NCBI GenBank assembly: GCA_958510825.1
Contig: OY294047.1
Span: 2,790,001-2,854,000, forward strand
Reading direction: 5' to 3'
DNA from: Brachypterus glaber
Taxonomy: Eukaryota; Arthropoda; Insecta; Coleoptera; Kateretidae
DNA: 64,000 nt
Below, one piece after another: positions 1 through 12,171 of this stretch. The stretch's first letter is position 1; the number at the start of each line of letters is the position of its first letter. The position numbers were made by a program, and so were the translations under genes. Under the pieces are notes generated by a model that worked only from the letters and a program-made list of their open reading frames with translations, was not told the DNA's origin and ran no database searches.

Positions 1-151
1 GTTTATTTTATAAAACAAAACTATATTCTATACACAATCATATACTATTGAAACTACGCAGTATATTTGCACATCCAATATTTGAATTTGTTTTAAAAAT
101 ATTCACTGTGCGATTTTTAATTTACTATCTTGCTTGAAAAAACAGACCATG
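1..151 (-). mobile_element. MITE family 2, partial copy at window edge
   Basis: Ends with GTGCGATTTTTAATTTACT...CAGACCAT, one terminal inverted repeat of the element complete at 52958-53172; the left end lies outside the window. Strand assignment is arbitrary because the ends are symmetric. Confidence 0.65.
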
Positions 152-179
152 GACAGAAAAAACGTTTTACCATTAAAGG

Positions 180-780
180 ACATGAATTTAATGTTTTTAA
201 ATAAACTTTTTAACTATTTTGCTTGTTAGCTTCTCAAAAAATTTCGCCTGCGGCGCTAATATCTCGATTTTTGCCTGTGGTGTTTAACATGATCAGATGT
301 ATTTTAAGAAGTTTTTACCTACCCATTTGAAGTTTTATAAAATAATTTGCTTATCCGGAAAAACTATAAAATCTTAAAATTTTCTTGATAAGCAATAATG
401 TGATATTACAATTTTAATTAATAGATTTTGTAAAATTATTTACATGTCAAATTTTGAAGTGTCTGGAAAATGCTAAAACTTAATATTTCTAAAAAAATTT
501 GCCTGCGGCGTTAAATATGTTAAGTTATAATTTAAGAGGTTTCCTCTACTCATTTGCAATTTTATAAAATAGTTTGCTTTTTGAATTCTTGGAAATTGCT
601 TATACTGTAAAACTGTGGACTGTAAAAAAATAGCCTGCTTTGCTAAACTTGTTAAGCAAAATTTGATATTAATATTGTAATTACAATTTTAATTAATATA
701 TTTTATAAAATTACTTACATATCTTCAAGTTCTGATGTGTCTGGGAAATGCAAAAATTTATTATTTTCTTATTTCCTCTG
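180..780 (+). repeat. Degenerate tandem repeat, period about 230-270 bp
   Basis: GCCTGCGGCG at 247 and 502, TTACAATTTTAATTAATA at 409 and 680, and TTTTATAAAATA(A/G)TTTGCTT at 334 and 560. No gene seen in 152-1069; a poly-C run is at about 958-968. Confidence 0.5.
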
Positions 781-1069
781 TCTATTAGAAGTTTTTTTTT
801 TAATAAATTGTTTTTTAAATTTCGACGTGAAAGTGCGTGACCTTGAAAATTCTAATCAAAATTGACTTGCTTACCAAAATTAAAAAAAGTCTGGCTTCAC
901 TCTGCACCCTTTACCTTAAACCTTAAAAAAATACAGTGGCCGTCCCTGGCTCAGCCTCCCCCCCCCTAAGAAAAATCCTGGGTGCGCCACTGAGCGCAGG
1001 CGCTAGCTATCTAATTTTAATTTATTTTATAATTTATTTATTTATTTATAATAATTTTTTTTTTGCATG

Positions 1070-1596
1070 CTATGGTCTGTTTCATCAGGCAAGAGAGTAA
1101 ATTAAAAATCGCAGAGTAAATATTTTTATCCAATACATACAGATAATGAGACAATTACCAGCTTTATTTTAAATAGATAAACTCAATAATAACCCCCACG
1201 TGGCTTTTACTTTTTTGAGTGGATAATTATTTATTTTACCCACTCAACTGTCACTTGTCAAATTATTTTCTTGTAAATGTCATTAAAATGTTTAATAAAA
1301 ATATGAATTTCTATTTATTGGATAAAACCTTGTATGGCAATCATGGGTAAACCAATATTGCCCTCTGGAAAATTAACCTGCTTGGCTGACACCTCGCAGA
1401 TTAATTTTCACATGGGCAATATCTTACTTTACCCACTAGTACCATAAATAACTATTGTTTGTGTATAGAATATAGTTATGTTTTATAAAATAAACTACGC
1501 AGTATATTCGCACATCCAATATTCGAATCTGTTTTGAAAATATTCACTGTGCGATTTTTAATTTACTCTCTTGCTTGATGAAGCAGACCATAGCAT
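1070..1596. mobile_element. MITE family 2, split by family 1
   Basis: Left end CTATGGTCTGTTTCATCAGG (1070 on) and right end GATGAAGCAGACCATAG, with the family-1 copy at 1126-1455 inside. The flanks GCATGC on both sides are symmetric. Confidence 0.75.
1126..1455 (-). mobile_element. MITE family 1, copy 1, nested in family 2
   Basis: About 330 bp, reading from AATAGTTATTTATGGTACTAG to TGTATTGGATAAA on the minus strand. Internal stems at the GGGTAAA...TTTACCC block and the TGAGTGG...CCACTCA block. It splits a family-2 element. Confidence 0.75.
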
Positions 1597-2002
1597 GCTC
1601 TCTATTTAAAATATAATTAAAGACAAATCTCGGCGATCACCGATGTTGGCTGAACATTAGGTCACATTATTAAAATACGCATAAATTTTTATACTATGTG
1701 AAGTATAATTGCCAGTAAAATTTGAAACGTATCTAGATTACAAGAAGGACTTTGAACCTATTTTGGACTTTTGGGGACGAATTATTAAAACTAGAGAATA
1801 TTAAAAATAAATATTTGATGGAGTTATCTTTTTTCTGAGAATAATAATTTAAACAAATTTTGTATTTTGATAAAGAAAATCACAGCTTAATAATAAATAA
1901 AAATATCAAAAAAAAAACTGATTGGAGAGCTTAATTTTTTTAAATGTTTAAATATTTTAAAATTTATTATTAAATTTTTCTTATTTCGAAAAAATAGTTA
2001 TT

Positions 2003-2134
2003 TATATACCAAGGGACTAAACTGGCTGTTTTAGTCCCGCTGCATTAGTGTTTGGACTTTTGAGCGAGCGTAGCGAGCGAGGGAAACAGAAATGCAAGGG
2101 ACTAAAACAGCCAAGTTTAGTCCTGAGGTATATA
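2003..2134. repeat. Hairpin element with GGGACTAAA arms
   Basis: TATATACCAAGGGACTAAAC and complement, with a GAGCGAGCGTAGCGAGCGAG core. Confidence 0.62.
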
Positions 2135-2865
2135 CACTATTTTTTGCAGGACCAAACATAATTTAGGTAGGTAGATAAAATTAAAATTAAAAACCACGCG
2201 TCTAAAATCGGTTGTTTTATTTTCGTAATTTAATCAAGATGCCTGTAAATTGCGAAAAGTCAGTTTCATGGCTATCGCGATTTCAATTGTTTTTTAATAT
2301 GGTTGACACAAACGTCAAAAAAATGGACGAAGATGATAAATTTTAAGTTATGTATAAATTGTTATAACAATGTTATTTTTAAAGGTTTTCTTTGTTAAAA
2401 TCAAATAAATTGGTTTGAATCGCTAATTTATTACAAAACACCACAAAAAAATTTTTGAACCAGCAAAGCACATAGTAAGTATAATATGTTAATATTATCA
2501 AGGTTGCCGTGATTTTTATTTCCTAGGGAAAAAACGGCAAGTTTAGTCCCGAAAATGAAAGCGTAAAATAGGTTTTAGTCTTGGTCGTGCAAAAATTATT
2601 TTATTTAACTTAATGTTTTGTTTTAATAAACCTAAGCCTAAATCTAAGTATTCTTTTTTTGACAGCAATATTTTATTTTGCGTTTTAAATAATTTTAACT
2701 TGCGTTTAAGTATTTGGAAAATGCCATATACCACTGTGAATAGTATATAATGGAATGCGTAGCATTACATATCTTCACGGCTTGTTATTATTTAAAATCA
2801 TTTTGTAAAATTTCGTAAACAATTGAATAAAGAAATAAAATAGTTATTTAAGTATTAAGGGCAGT

Positions 2866-2980
2866 AAGTGTTTTTTACCGGGTGAGGATTATTTTGGAGG
2901 TTGAGACGAAGTCGAAATCTCCAACACTATCCGAAACCGGTAAAGCACTTAATGCCCGTGATGCTTATTACGGTTTTTGC
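2866..2980. repeat. Hairpin element with GGGCAGTAAGTG arms
   Basis: GGGCAGTAAGTGTTTTTTACCGG-like arm and complement CCGGTAAAGCACTTAATGCCC, with a GAGACGAAGTCGAAATCTCC core. Confidence 0.5.
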
Positions 2981-3157
2981 ACGATTCAACAAAATAAACA
3001 TCAATAAGATTTATAAAAGTGAAATTAAGAGGTAAAATTTATTTTATTGTAAAAATCAAGTCCAAACCTTTGGTAAAATTTAACCCTAACAACGGGTTGC
3101 TACGTATAATAAACAATTCTAAATTCCTAATTTTGTTTGATGTTTGTCCTGTGTGTA

Positions 3158-3212
3158 TATTAAAGATATATTAAAGATATATTAAAGATATATTAAAGAT
3201 ATATTAAAGATA
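3158..3212 (+). repeat. 11-bp tandem repeat
   Basis: Five copies of ATTAAAGATAT. Confidence 0.8.
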
Positions 3213-3537
3213 TGTCTTTGTAAAATAAACATTTTTTGTAAAAAATGAGTCAAGTTGACAATTTTGAGCTTTAAGGTGCGTTGAGTATAAGATGTTTTGC
3301 AATTATACCCGAAAAATCCAAAGATCAGTATGAAAATAGTTGAAAAAAATTCAAAACATGGTGCATTGAAAAAAATATGTGAAAACATAGAAAACTTACT
3401 GTTGGCTTATTAATAAATAATTATTTCGTTCGAAGAAGAAACATAAATAGTCCCATAACGTTTAACAATCATTGTTCTAATGGCAATTTAATTTTTTACT
3501 TTTATAAAGTCTAATTTAAAGCAATAAAAATCGAAAA

Positions 3538-3851
3538 AATAGTTATTTGTGGTACTAGTGGGTAAAGTAAGATATTGCCCATGAGAAAATTAACGAGGCG
3601 TCAGCCAAGCAGGTTAATTTTCGAGAGGGCAATATCGGTTTACCCATGAGTGTCATACAAGGTTTTATCCAATAAATAGCTTAGGAATTCATATGTTTCT
3701 TAAAAATTTTAATGACATTTACAAGAAAATAATTTGACAAGTGACAGTTGAGTGGGTAAAATAAATAATTATCCACTTAATAAAGTAAAAGCCACGCGGG
3801 GGTTATTATTGAGTTTATCTATTTAAAATAAAGCTGGTAATTGTCTTATTA
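3538..3851 (+). mobile_element. MITE family 1, copy 2
   Basis: Same sequence as at 40191-40527; its right end is cut by a family-5 element at 3853. Confidence 0.75.
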
Positions 3852-3852
3852 T

Positions 3853-4586
3853 ACAGTCTGTTCCAGAACTCGCGTACCGAAATTTAAGAGGTGATTCTAC
3901 ATCCAAAAATATGAAAAAAAGTTTCTATAAAGGTTGGTCCGGAAATGAGCCCTAAGGGAGCTACGGCCCTTCGAAGATGACGTATTGAATGGGGAACAAA
4001 AAAAAGCACCAATAAAATTTTAATGCTGCAGGGTGATTCTTCATTTAAAACTGAGCAAAAAAGTATTATACACCAAAACACCTAAATTTAATATTAAAGG
4101 AGTAATAGCCTTTTAAAAAGTAACGTTTTTGGTGGCACAAAATGTTACTTCCTCTTAATTGCATTTTTTTTTGATAACGGTTGCTCCTACAGTGTTACAC
4201 TATATGATATTTTATATGTATTTTTACTCTAGAAATCTATATTTTATACAACAAATCCAAAAAACATACACATAGAAAAGTTTGGGGCAAAAATGTTTTA
4301 AGCCTCATATATTTTGTCCGTCTGGGCACGCCTCTGGATAAATTAAAAAAATAAATTAACATAAACGTATTGCCCTTATTAATACTAGTATACATGCAAA
4401 AGCTCGCCGCTCTAGCTTAAACGGTACCCGAGTTATTAATTAAAAACCTTATTTTTATTACAATTTTAAAGGGCCCTAGATCCCTTAGGGCTCATTTCCG
4501 GACCAACCTTTATAGGAATTTTTTTTATATTTTTGGATCTAGAATCACCTCTTAAATTTTGGCATGCCAGTTATGGATCACCCTGT
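3853..4586. mobile_element. Transposon family 5, copy 1 (0.73 kb)
   Basis: Ends ACAGTCTGTTCCAGAACTCG and, complemented, ACAGGGTGATCCATAACTGG; both lead into AAATTTAAGAGGTGATTCTA. Nearly identical to 54657-55391. No transposase frame. Confidence 0.72.
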
Positions 4587-5113
4587 ATGTATTTATTGGA
4601 TAAAAATTATAATTTACTTACCGCCTCCCGATCGGTAAGTATGATTTTATGCAAAAAGTTGTCAACAAATTTTAAATGTTTTTAAAATATTGATTAATAA
4701 CAATTTTGCAGCATCTCAATATCTTTGAATGAAATTCTTTAATGAATAATAATAATAATAATAAATGTTGTTTATTGTTAGTACAAATGGCCATCGACCG
4801 GAGTCCTTCAGCCCTGGATTTGATAAATTTATGCATAAAATAACTTGGTTTTTAAAATTTATGTTTTTTTATTGAGCGCATTTTTCCCAAGGGCGGGAAG
4901 TGCTTTGCTATCTTTTTGACCGCACGGTATTTTTTTTTGTTATCGTATTATACAGATTTAAAAATAAAATTGGTCTAATCTTTAGACAAATATATTTGAA
5001 AAGGCAAATGTTATCATTAAATACCATTTTTTTATAGATATAAATAAAAATTTTATTTTATTTTAATTTAAAATTAAAATAATTTAACTTAATGGACTGT
5101 CTACAAATGACAT

Positions 5114-5875
5114 CCCAGCAAACACACCAGCAATGGGCCGGCAACGGCACAATGCCGTAAGCCGATAAAGAGTCATCGGTCCGTTGACGACATGCCATTA
5201 CCGGCCCGGTAATGGAAGTGTCGCACAAGCCGATAACTGGCCGGTAATGGCAAGCCGATAACGGGCCGGTAATGGCTAGCCGGCTATTTTACCATGGCAT
5301 AAAAAAGAACGATAATATCGATCGTTTTAGAATATTATTCTGAATAAGTTTTTATATTTTAGTACCTACGGAACCTTAACGAGCTTCTTTCCCGCCCTGG
5401 GATCTTAAATGCGACTTAAATGCAAGTGAATTAATTGTTAATTTAGTATTTAATAAAAAAAATGTAATTACTTACTTTTTATCTTCAAAAATCATTATTA
5501 AGAATTGTAAATAAACACATGCCACAGAAAATTTTCATTAATGAACTTTATCACTGACGCAGCAAAATCACAATACAAGAGGCCAGTTTGAGTTGAAGCT
5601 CTCGGAGCATAGTTCTATCTCTTTCTAACTACTTGTTTTAAAAGAGATAGAACTATGTTCCGAGCGCTCCAAGCTTCAACTCACACGGCCCTAAGAACAC
5701 AACCCGCGCAAAACTTGCGCATGCGTCTTGACTTCTTCTCCTTCTACGCAAGATCATATTTTAAATTGGCGTTGTATCGTCGGCCACAGATCGGTCCTTT
5801 ACAGGCTAGCCGATAATCGGCAAGCCAGCAATGGGCCAATAATTTATGCCGATTATCGTACGGTGGTTTGCTGGG
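5114..5875. mobile_element. 0.76-kb transposon with GC-rich subterminal repeats
   Basis: Ends CCCAGCAAACA and TGTTTGCTGGG-like complement. Subterminal zones repeat GCCGATAA and CCGGTAATGG many times. A separate hairpin (5580-5690, AGAGATAGAACTATG) lies inside. Confidence 0.62.
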
Positions 5876-6129
5876 ATCACGTTTAGAGCCGTGGCGTGAT
5901 TTAATTTTAGGTGAGGAAAAATCTATTTTTTACGCTCCTGGTAAGTTTGCGCCCCTCAGGTCAAAAGTTCATCAGGTTATACCTCCCAGTTGACTACGAA
6001 AAGGTCACCAACTAGACAAAAAAAATGATTACTTTTTCGTTTTATGGAAAACGGCTAATCTAAGTGAAAAAACGCGTTTGTAGTTTTAATTTCAAAATCA
6101 TAAAATCCTATAAGACTGAAAAAAACAGT

Positions 6130-6272
6130 GACGTACTATACAGCGCACCCTTAGGTGGGTCGTAGCTCCCTTAGGGCTTATTTCCGGACCAACCTTTATA
6201 GGAACTTTTTTTCATATTTTTGGAACTAGAATCGCCCCTTAAAATTTTGTAATTTATTTCTGAATCACCCTG
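6130..6272. mobile_element. Diverged end of family 5
   Basis: CTCCCTTAGGGCTTATTTCCGG followed by AACCTTTATAGGAAC and a degenerate end with ATCACCCTGTAT. Another weak remnant is at 7465-7533. Confidence 0.5.
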
Positions 6273-6486
6273 TATTTTTTTTTAAATTAAACCTCAGGCC
6301 TTTGCACAAGCTTCTGGTAAAATGAGAAAAATAGTTTTTTGCTTAAACGACTCCTCTTTATGCATTAAAAATTTTCACCAAGTTGCACCTTAATACTAAG
6401 GTTTATCTTCTAGTTATTTGAAAAAAAAACATTAAAAAAAAAATTAAACACCCTGTATACGAACTTTTTGTCCTAAAATTGAGTAA

Positions 6487-7036
6487 AGCTACGTTTACAG
6501 TTCGGCGTTTGCCGCCGGCAGCACATCCCCACTATTCTGTAGCTCAGTTTTAAATTCAACGCCGCGGCGGTTTTTCTTTTGTCCGGCGTTTATATAGGTT
6601 ATGTTTGTTTTAATTACTGGCAGAAGCTCTGCCGCAGAACATACTTTTAATAATGAATACACATAAATAAATAAATAAATGTCTAAAATGCCAGGTAATT
6701 ACTGTAAATTGTATTGTTCTAGGGTAATTTATAAACTTACTTGTATTCAATTCTTCAATTTCTGCAGCATCAAGGTAAATTTGATAAACGTTGCCCGAAA
6801 TAGGGCTTTTCAGATTCACAAGTTCGCTACTCATTATTAAAATAAAAATCCAAAAACATATCAGAAAACCTAACCTCACAAAACATCGCGTCGAAAAGCA
6901 GTGTAGTTCAAATATTTTAACTTCAGCGGCAAGTGTTGTTGGCAGAAAAGTGGGATTGAAAAGACAGGGGAATACAACCAATCAGATGGCTAAACGCGCT
7001 CACGCCGGCTACAAACGCCGAACTGTAAACGTAGCT
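6487..7036. mobile_element. Harbinger-type non-autonomous transposon, 550 bp, TAA duplications
   Basis: Inverted ends AGCTACGTTTACAGTTCGGC and its complement, flanked by TAA at 6484-6486 and 7037-7039, as in PIF/Harbinger elements. The minus strand holds MSSELVNLKSPISG... and then a donor-like GTAAGT near 6739, perhaps a remnant exon of an accessory protein. Confidence 0.6.
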
Positions 7037-7706
7037 TAAGGAATAACACCCTGAAGTTTGTCCACATACTTAACTAACACCCTGTATATATTTTTTCCAG
7101 GAGACGGAGTTCGTTAGCATGTCGAAACTGGATCACATCACATAATCAAATTTTAGGGAGTAAAAATAATTCAGCAAGGATAATATTGTACCGACAATTT
7201 ACTGCCAAAAAGCAGGAACCTCCAAGTAAGTAGCTAAAATACATTGCCCAGGTTTTTGTCTTGGGGGGGTGTGAAGTAAAAGTTGCCGACTGAAAAATGT
7301 TTGACGACTAAAAAAAAGGTCCTAAGATTTTGCCGATTTGGTCGTTTCGTGGGGGGTGGGGTGCGACACCTCCCCACACCCCCATCGGATCTTCCCTGCT
7401 GCCCAGTAACAGAGCTTTCCCATGTTTCACTTCCGCGCGTGAAATGAATTTTTTATTATTTATGTTTTTAGGAACTTTCTTTCATATTTTCCTTTTTAGA
7501 ATCACCCCTTAAAATTATTTCTGAATAACCCTGGGTAAACCTGCTCCTAAAACATTCGCGCCGACGTGTGCCACCGGTGGTACACGGACAGCTTGCCTGA
7601 GGGCCGTCGTGCGCTACCGGTGGTACACGATTTAATTGTGTTTCATACGCCTTTAAATCCATTGCTTGTCAGTTATACTTACGATATTGGATTTAAGGTT
7701 GGATAT

Positions 7707-8622
7707 ATATGGTGTGTTTCATCAAGCAAGATAGTAAATTAAAAATCGCACAGTGAATATTTTCAAAACCGATTCGTGTATTGGAGGTGCGAATATACTG
7801 CGTAGTTTATTTTATACAACATAACTATATTCAACAGAGCGGTCCAAAAGTCACCCCCCCTCTTAACTTTTGAACCAGTTGAGATATCGATTTCAAATTT
7901 GGAACTTTTAAATAAGACAACTTAAACTATCTTTTAGCATATATTTAATACTTTCAGCTCTTAAAATGTGGGCAGGGGGGCATGAGGGCACATTTTTTTA
8001 AATGTGTAATACATCATTTTAAAGCTTATAAAATTCTCCATTTAACTCCATATTTTTAAATTAAAAAAAAATGGGTTTAAAATGGGGTTGAAAATGGGTA
8101 TTAATGTCAAAATTCCTCTAAAAAAAACAAATAATTTTTTAAAAATGCCTAATTTCATCATAAAAAAATGTTAATTATACTTTTAAACTAATTTTAGTTG
8201 ACATAAATAAAAATTTATAAAAAAAAACTTAAAAATCGAATGAACAAAAAATTGAAAAATCAAAACCTTAAAAAACATTTTAAAAAAATTTAAAAATGTT
8301 AGTTTAAATAGAGAATTTTATAAGCTTTAAAATGATGTATCACACGACCCCCCTTTCCATTTAAAAAAATGTCCCCCCATGCCTCCCTGCCCACATTTTA
8401 AGAGCTGAAAATATCAAATATATGCTAAAAGATAGTTTAAGTTGTCTTATTTAAGAGTTCTAAATTTGAAGTCGATATCTCAACTCGTTCAAAAGTTAAA
8501 AGGGGAGAGCGGTGACTTTTGGACCGCACTGTATATACAAACATATACAATTCAAACCTGTTGTAAAAATATTTACTGTGCGATTTTTAATTTACTCTCT
8601 TGCTTGATGAAGCAGACCATAG
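7707..8622. mobile_element. MITE family 2, split by family 3
   Basis: Family-2 ends at 7707 and 8622 with a 0.7-kb family-3 foldback (7835-8531) between. Confidence 0.72.
7835..8531. mobile_element. Foldback element family 3, long inverted arms
   Basis: Begins CAGAGCGGTCCAAAAGTCAC and ends with the complement (GTGACTTTTGGACCGCACTG). Arms of roughly 200 bp also match at AAAATGTGGGCAGGG. A left-end fragment recurs at 56768. Confidence 0.7.
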
Positions 8623-8912
8623 TGTATATATACATCGGTGTACCAGGGTTTTCGCATTCGGCCGAAAATATGGATTATACGATGTTAATAAAATACAAAC
8701 AATTGAAAACGAAATAGCACAAAAATACATTGTCGGCTATGGTTGAATTTTACCGAAAACACCGTCGGCGCGAACGTGTTAAGAAACTTGCTAAAAATAA
8801 ACTGTCCTCAAAAAAAAATGATTTGACGAGAAAAAATCTTAGAGGAAACATATTAGTGTGCAAGAAGAAGTACTACGAATCAAGTATAAACTCTCAAAAA
8901 GCAAATTCGACG

Positions 8913-10783
8913 TAGGCCTGTGTAAGGCTCTATCATAGAGGATATTATAATAATAATAATCGTTTATTTACGCATATAGCAGTTACAAAGTTATTTATAT
9001 AATATTCTTATAGCATAATAGGTATAAAATAATAATAAAAAAAAAAAAATAAGAGTGCTATACTCATATAAAACAAAATTACATGCCTAAATGTTGACGT
9101 AATTGATTTTTAAACATATTATATGAAGAATTGTAAAAATCAACAGTATTGCATGCTAAATTAACCAATGTTACAATACGGTTCATTGGAGAATTTTCTG
9201 CATTAACAGTATTACAGGAGGAAACCTCCAGGAGTGGATAACTTCTCAAGGATCTTGATGGAATTTTAATATTAAACTGACCCAATATAACACTAGATTG
9301 AATTGATCCAGCAAGAACCTTAAAGAAAAAACACACATCACTGAAGATTCTTCTATTCTGAAGGGTAGCTAAACCCAAATATTGCCTTGTTTGATTCGTA
9401 TCCAACAAAATGTTATTCTGAGCAAGTCTGTATCGAACAATACGTAAAAACTTATTCTGAACAATTTCAATTCGCTGAATATGGTTGCCAAAATATGGGG
9501 ACCAAATGGTGGATCCGTATTCCAGTCTTGATCTTACTAGGGATGAATACAACATCAATATAGGTCTCTGATTAGAAAAGTCCTTAGTTGTCCTTAGAAC
9601 AAAACCTAGCATTTTATTTGCATTAGAAACAATATGATCAAAATGATTATGAAATAATAATTTACTGTCCAAAAAAATACCCAGATCCTTGATTACATTG
9701 ACATTATTTAGTAAATTATCTGCTATTTTATAATTGTGCTCTAACGGGTCCTTTTTACGTGAAAAAGTCATCACCGAGCACTTATTATTATTTAAATACA
9801 GCTTGTTTTTAATGCACCAGTCATTAGGTAAATCAAGGTCCCTTTGTAAAATAAAAGCATCTAGTATAGACGTTATCCATCTGTAAATCTTTAAATCATC
9901 AGCAAAAAGCAAATATTGAGACAAAAATTTTGAACCTATATCATTAATAAAAATAATGAACAATATTGGTCCTAGGTGAGATCCTTGTGGTACTCCACTT
10001 AGGACCTTTATAATGAAAGATTTAAAACCATTTATAATTACCTGTTGTATTCTTCCTGTAAGATACGATACAATCCATGTATGAAAAGGCGGCCTAACCC
10101 CATATTCCCACAACTTTTTAGCCAGTAAATAATGACATACAAGATCAAACGCCTTACTAAAATCAGTATATATGGCATGAACTTCTCCGCCATGATCTAA
10201 ACACCATGAAATGAAATTAGTATATGTAAACATATTTGTCACCGTCGATCTACCTTCTAAAAAGCCATGTTGTTCCTGTACAATTATATTTTTAAACTCA
10301 GATGAAATAAATGGAAGTACAACTTTCTCAAAAAGTTTAGCGACGGCTGATTGAATACACACCTGTCTGTAGTTTTTAACACTAGATCTGTTTCCGCTTT
10401 TAAATATTGGTATAACGTAAGAAGTCTTCCAAGCTATGGGAAAAATACCAGATTCTAAAGATTTATTAAAAATAAAAAGTAATGGAGTACATATAGAATA
10501 GGGACCTTTGTGTATGTTTAAATTACACAAGGCGGAGAACAGATTTTCATGTGTGATTTGAACCATAGACAAATCAACTTCACTATCTTTAGATCCGCAG
10601 TTACTAAAATCAAAATTTTCATTATCACTAGAAGTATCAGAGTGAGTGTAAACGGAACTAAAATGAGTAGCGAACAAATTTGCAATATTTTCACCAGTAT
10701 CGGCTTGCTCGTCTTCAAGATGTACTGTACTAGGAATACCTGAAGATTTTTTATTATTATAATAATACCTTTAGGCCTGTGTA
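8913..10783 (-). mobile_element. Truncated LINE insertion with 12-bp flanking direct repeat
   Basis: TAGGCCTGTGTA occurs at 8913-8924 and again at 10772-10783, bracketing the LINE ORF and its 3' tail of ATT repeats (8944-8963). Length and position fit a target-site duplication, although about 18 extra bases lie between the tail and the left repeat. Confidence 0.6.
9079..10746 (-). pseudogene. LINE reverse transcriptase ORF, 5'-truncated (Jockey-type)
   Basis: A frame of over 550 codons encodes a non-LTR reverse transcriptase. Motifs in order: PLLFIFNKSLESGIFP, WKTSYVIPIFKSG, QEQHGFLEGRST, YTDFSKAFD, GVPQGSHLGPILFIIFINDI and LLFADDLKIYR (the catalytic FADD), then the thumb region YGSTIWSP. 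The frame stays open upstream of the first Met to about 10746, so the true start is lost by 5' truncation. The KGP...TPLLF junction looks shortened compared with the usual KSxGxDGIPP...PL spacing, suggesting an internal deletion of about 20 residues. The endonuclease domain is absent. The element cannot move on its own. Confidence 0.88.
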
Positions 10784-11209
10784 GTTAGTTACAATATAAA
10801 AGTGCCTACAATTTCTTTTTAATTTAAAAATATACTAATACGTTTTAATTCTTTAATACATACATAAACATTGATGGCCAAGTTATGAATATACTGCTAA
10901 AACCGAGCTTAAAACTAACAGTTTTAATAGAAACAATTCCTAATAATGAGTTTTTATGATAATTATATGACAGATAATTTTAACAGGAAATTTATAATTT
11001 GGCCGTAAACCAGCCATAAATATATATAGTTTTCCCCATATTAAGGATGATTGGGTATTTTTCTTCATTTATAGTCGATGGTATGTAACATAGATAAGAT
11101 GGTATGTAAATATTTGTAATATTTTTTGACGTTTTCTACTTGTCAAAAATAACTAAATACTACAGCAAAAAGTCAAAATTACCTATGAAATAGTATATTC
11201 TATAACTAG

Positions 11210-11312
11210 TATGGAATAGACAATATTCCGCGCGAGCGGAAAGTTTGTCATACGAGCCGGTAGGCGAGTATGACGGTCCCGCGAGCACAGTATGACTATT
11301 CCATACTTGTTG
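11210..11312. repeat. Hairpin element with ACGAGCCGGTAGGCGAGTAT core
   Basis: AGTATGGAATAG and the complement CTATTCCATACT enclose a GC-rich core. The rest of 10784-12112 is AT-rich without a gene. Confidence 0.55.
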
Positions 11313-11764
11313 TAGACTATACTTTTTCTTCGACTGTAAATATAAAACACTGTATGGCTTTAAACTGCGGACAAGCTTAAAAACAATGTTTTTTGTGACT
11401 CGACATTGTAAATGCAACAAAAGACATATTTTTAAATAAAGCAATTAACGTTATTTAATAATTTTATCAAATCAGTAGTTAAAAAAGATTTTTATTTAAT
11501 TTTAGCACATATTTACAAATTATAATGCAAAAATTGAAGGTTCTGTCAGATTGTTGTGACGTATATTATATAGGTTTAAATATTTAACAATAGATGGAGC
11601 AGTTTTAATTTTTTGAACTAAATTGATAAAAAAACTAGTCAAATATTAAGAAAAGCCAATAAACTTTATGTAATTTTAACTCAAAACTTTAAATTGCATT
11701 AAATTATTCAATATTTCATTGTAAAATATATATATTTTTGCTAATTTTTCTACAGTTTTCTTTA

Positions 11765-11900
11765 CTTTTTTAAACAAGAGATGGCACTACATGTGCTCAT
11801 TCTAACACCTGATACAGAATATTTATACCGTATCTAGAGCTAGAATGGATTCATCCTGTGTTTGAAATGTGTGTATTTGCTTACATTCTAAAGCAGTCGT
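11765..11900 (-). repeat. Inverted copy of the 17330-17430 flank
   Basis: AAGAGATGGCACTACATGTG and GAGCTAGAATGGATTC match the complement of 17340-17430. Confidence 0.5.
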
Positions 11901-12112
11901 AGAAAAATTACTTTCCAATAATTATGTTGGTTTAACCTTAGTTTTAACTGAATTAACTAATTAAATGACAATAATAATAATAAATAAATGAATAAATAAA
12001 TAACAATAATAATAAATTAATAATAATAATAATAAAATTAACCAATTAAATAAAAGCTAACAAATAAATTTGACATTTTATTTTATTGATAAATTCTTAA
12101 CTTTAATTAAAT

Positions 12113-12171
12113 ATATCTGTGGCTTGGTTCTAAAAGGCCAATGTCATTTTAGAACCAAGCCACAGATATAG
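12113..12171. repeat. Perfect 21-bp-arm hairpin
   Basis: CTGTGGCTTGGTTCTAAAA and its exact complement around an 11-base loop. Confidence 0.7.

Noticed and set aside
2045..2085. Bacterial contamination suggested by GAGCGAGCGTAGCGAGCGAG
   Set aside because: The stretch is the loop of a hairpin repeat typical of this genome, with AT-rich flanks and no bacterial gene.
3884..4081. A 65-codon frame also present at 54688-54885
   Set aside because: It recurs only because the two transposon copies are near-identical; the product is low-complexity and shows no family.
6610..6981. A 123-codon minus-strand frame as a complete gene
   Set aside because: It lies inside a transposon; only the part from the internal Met to a splice donor looks protein-like.
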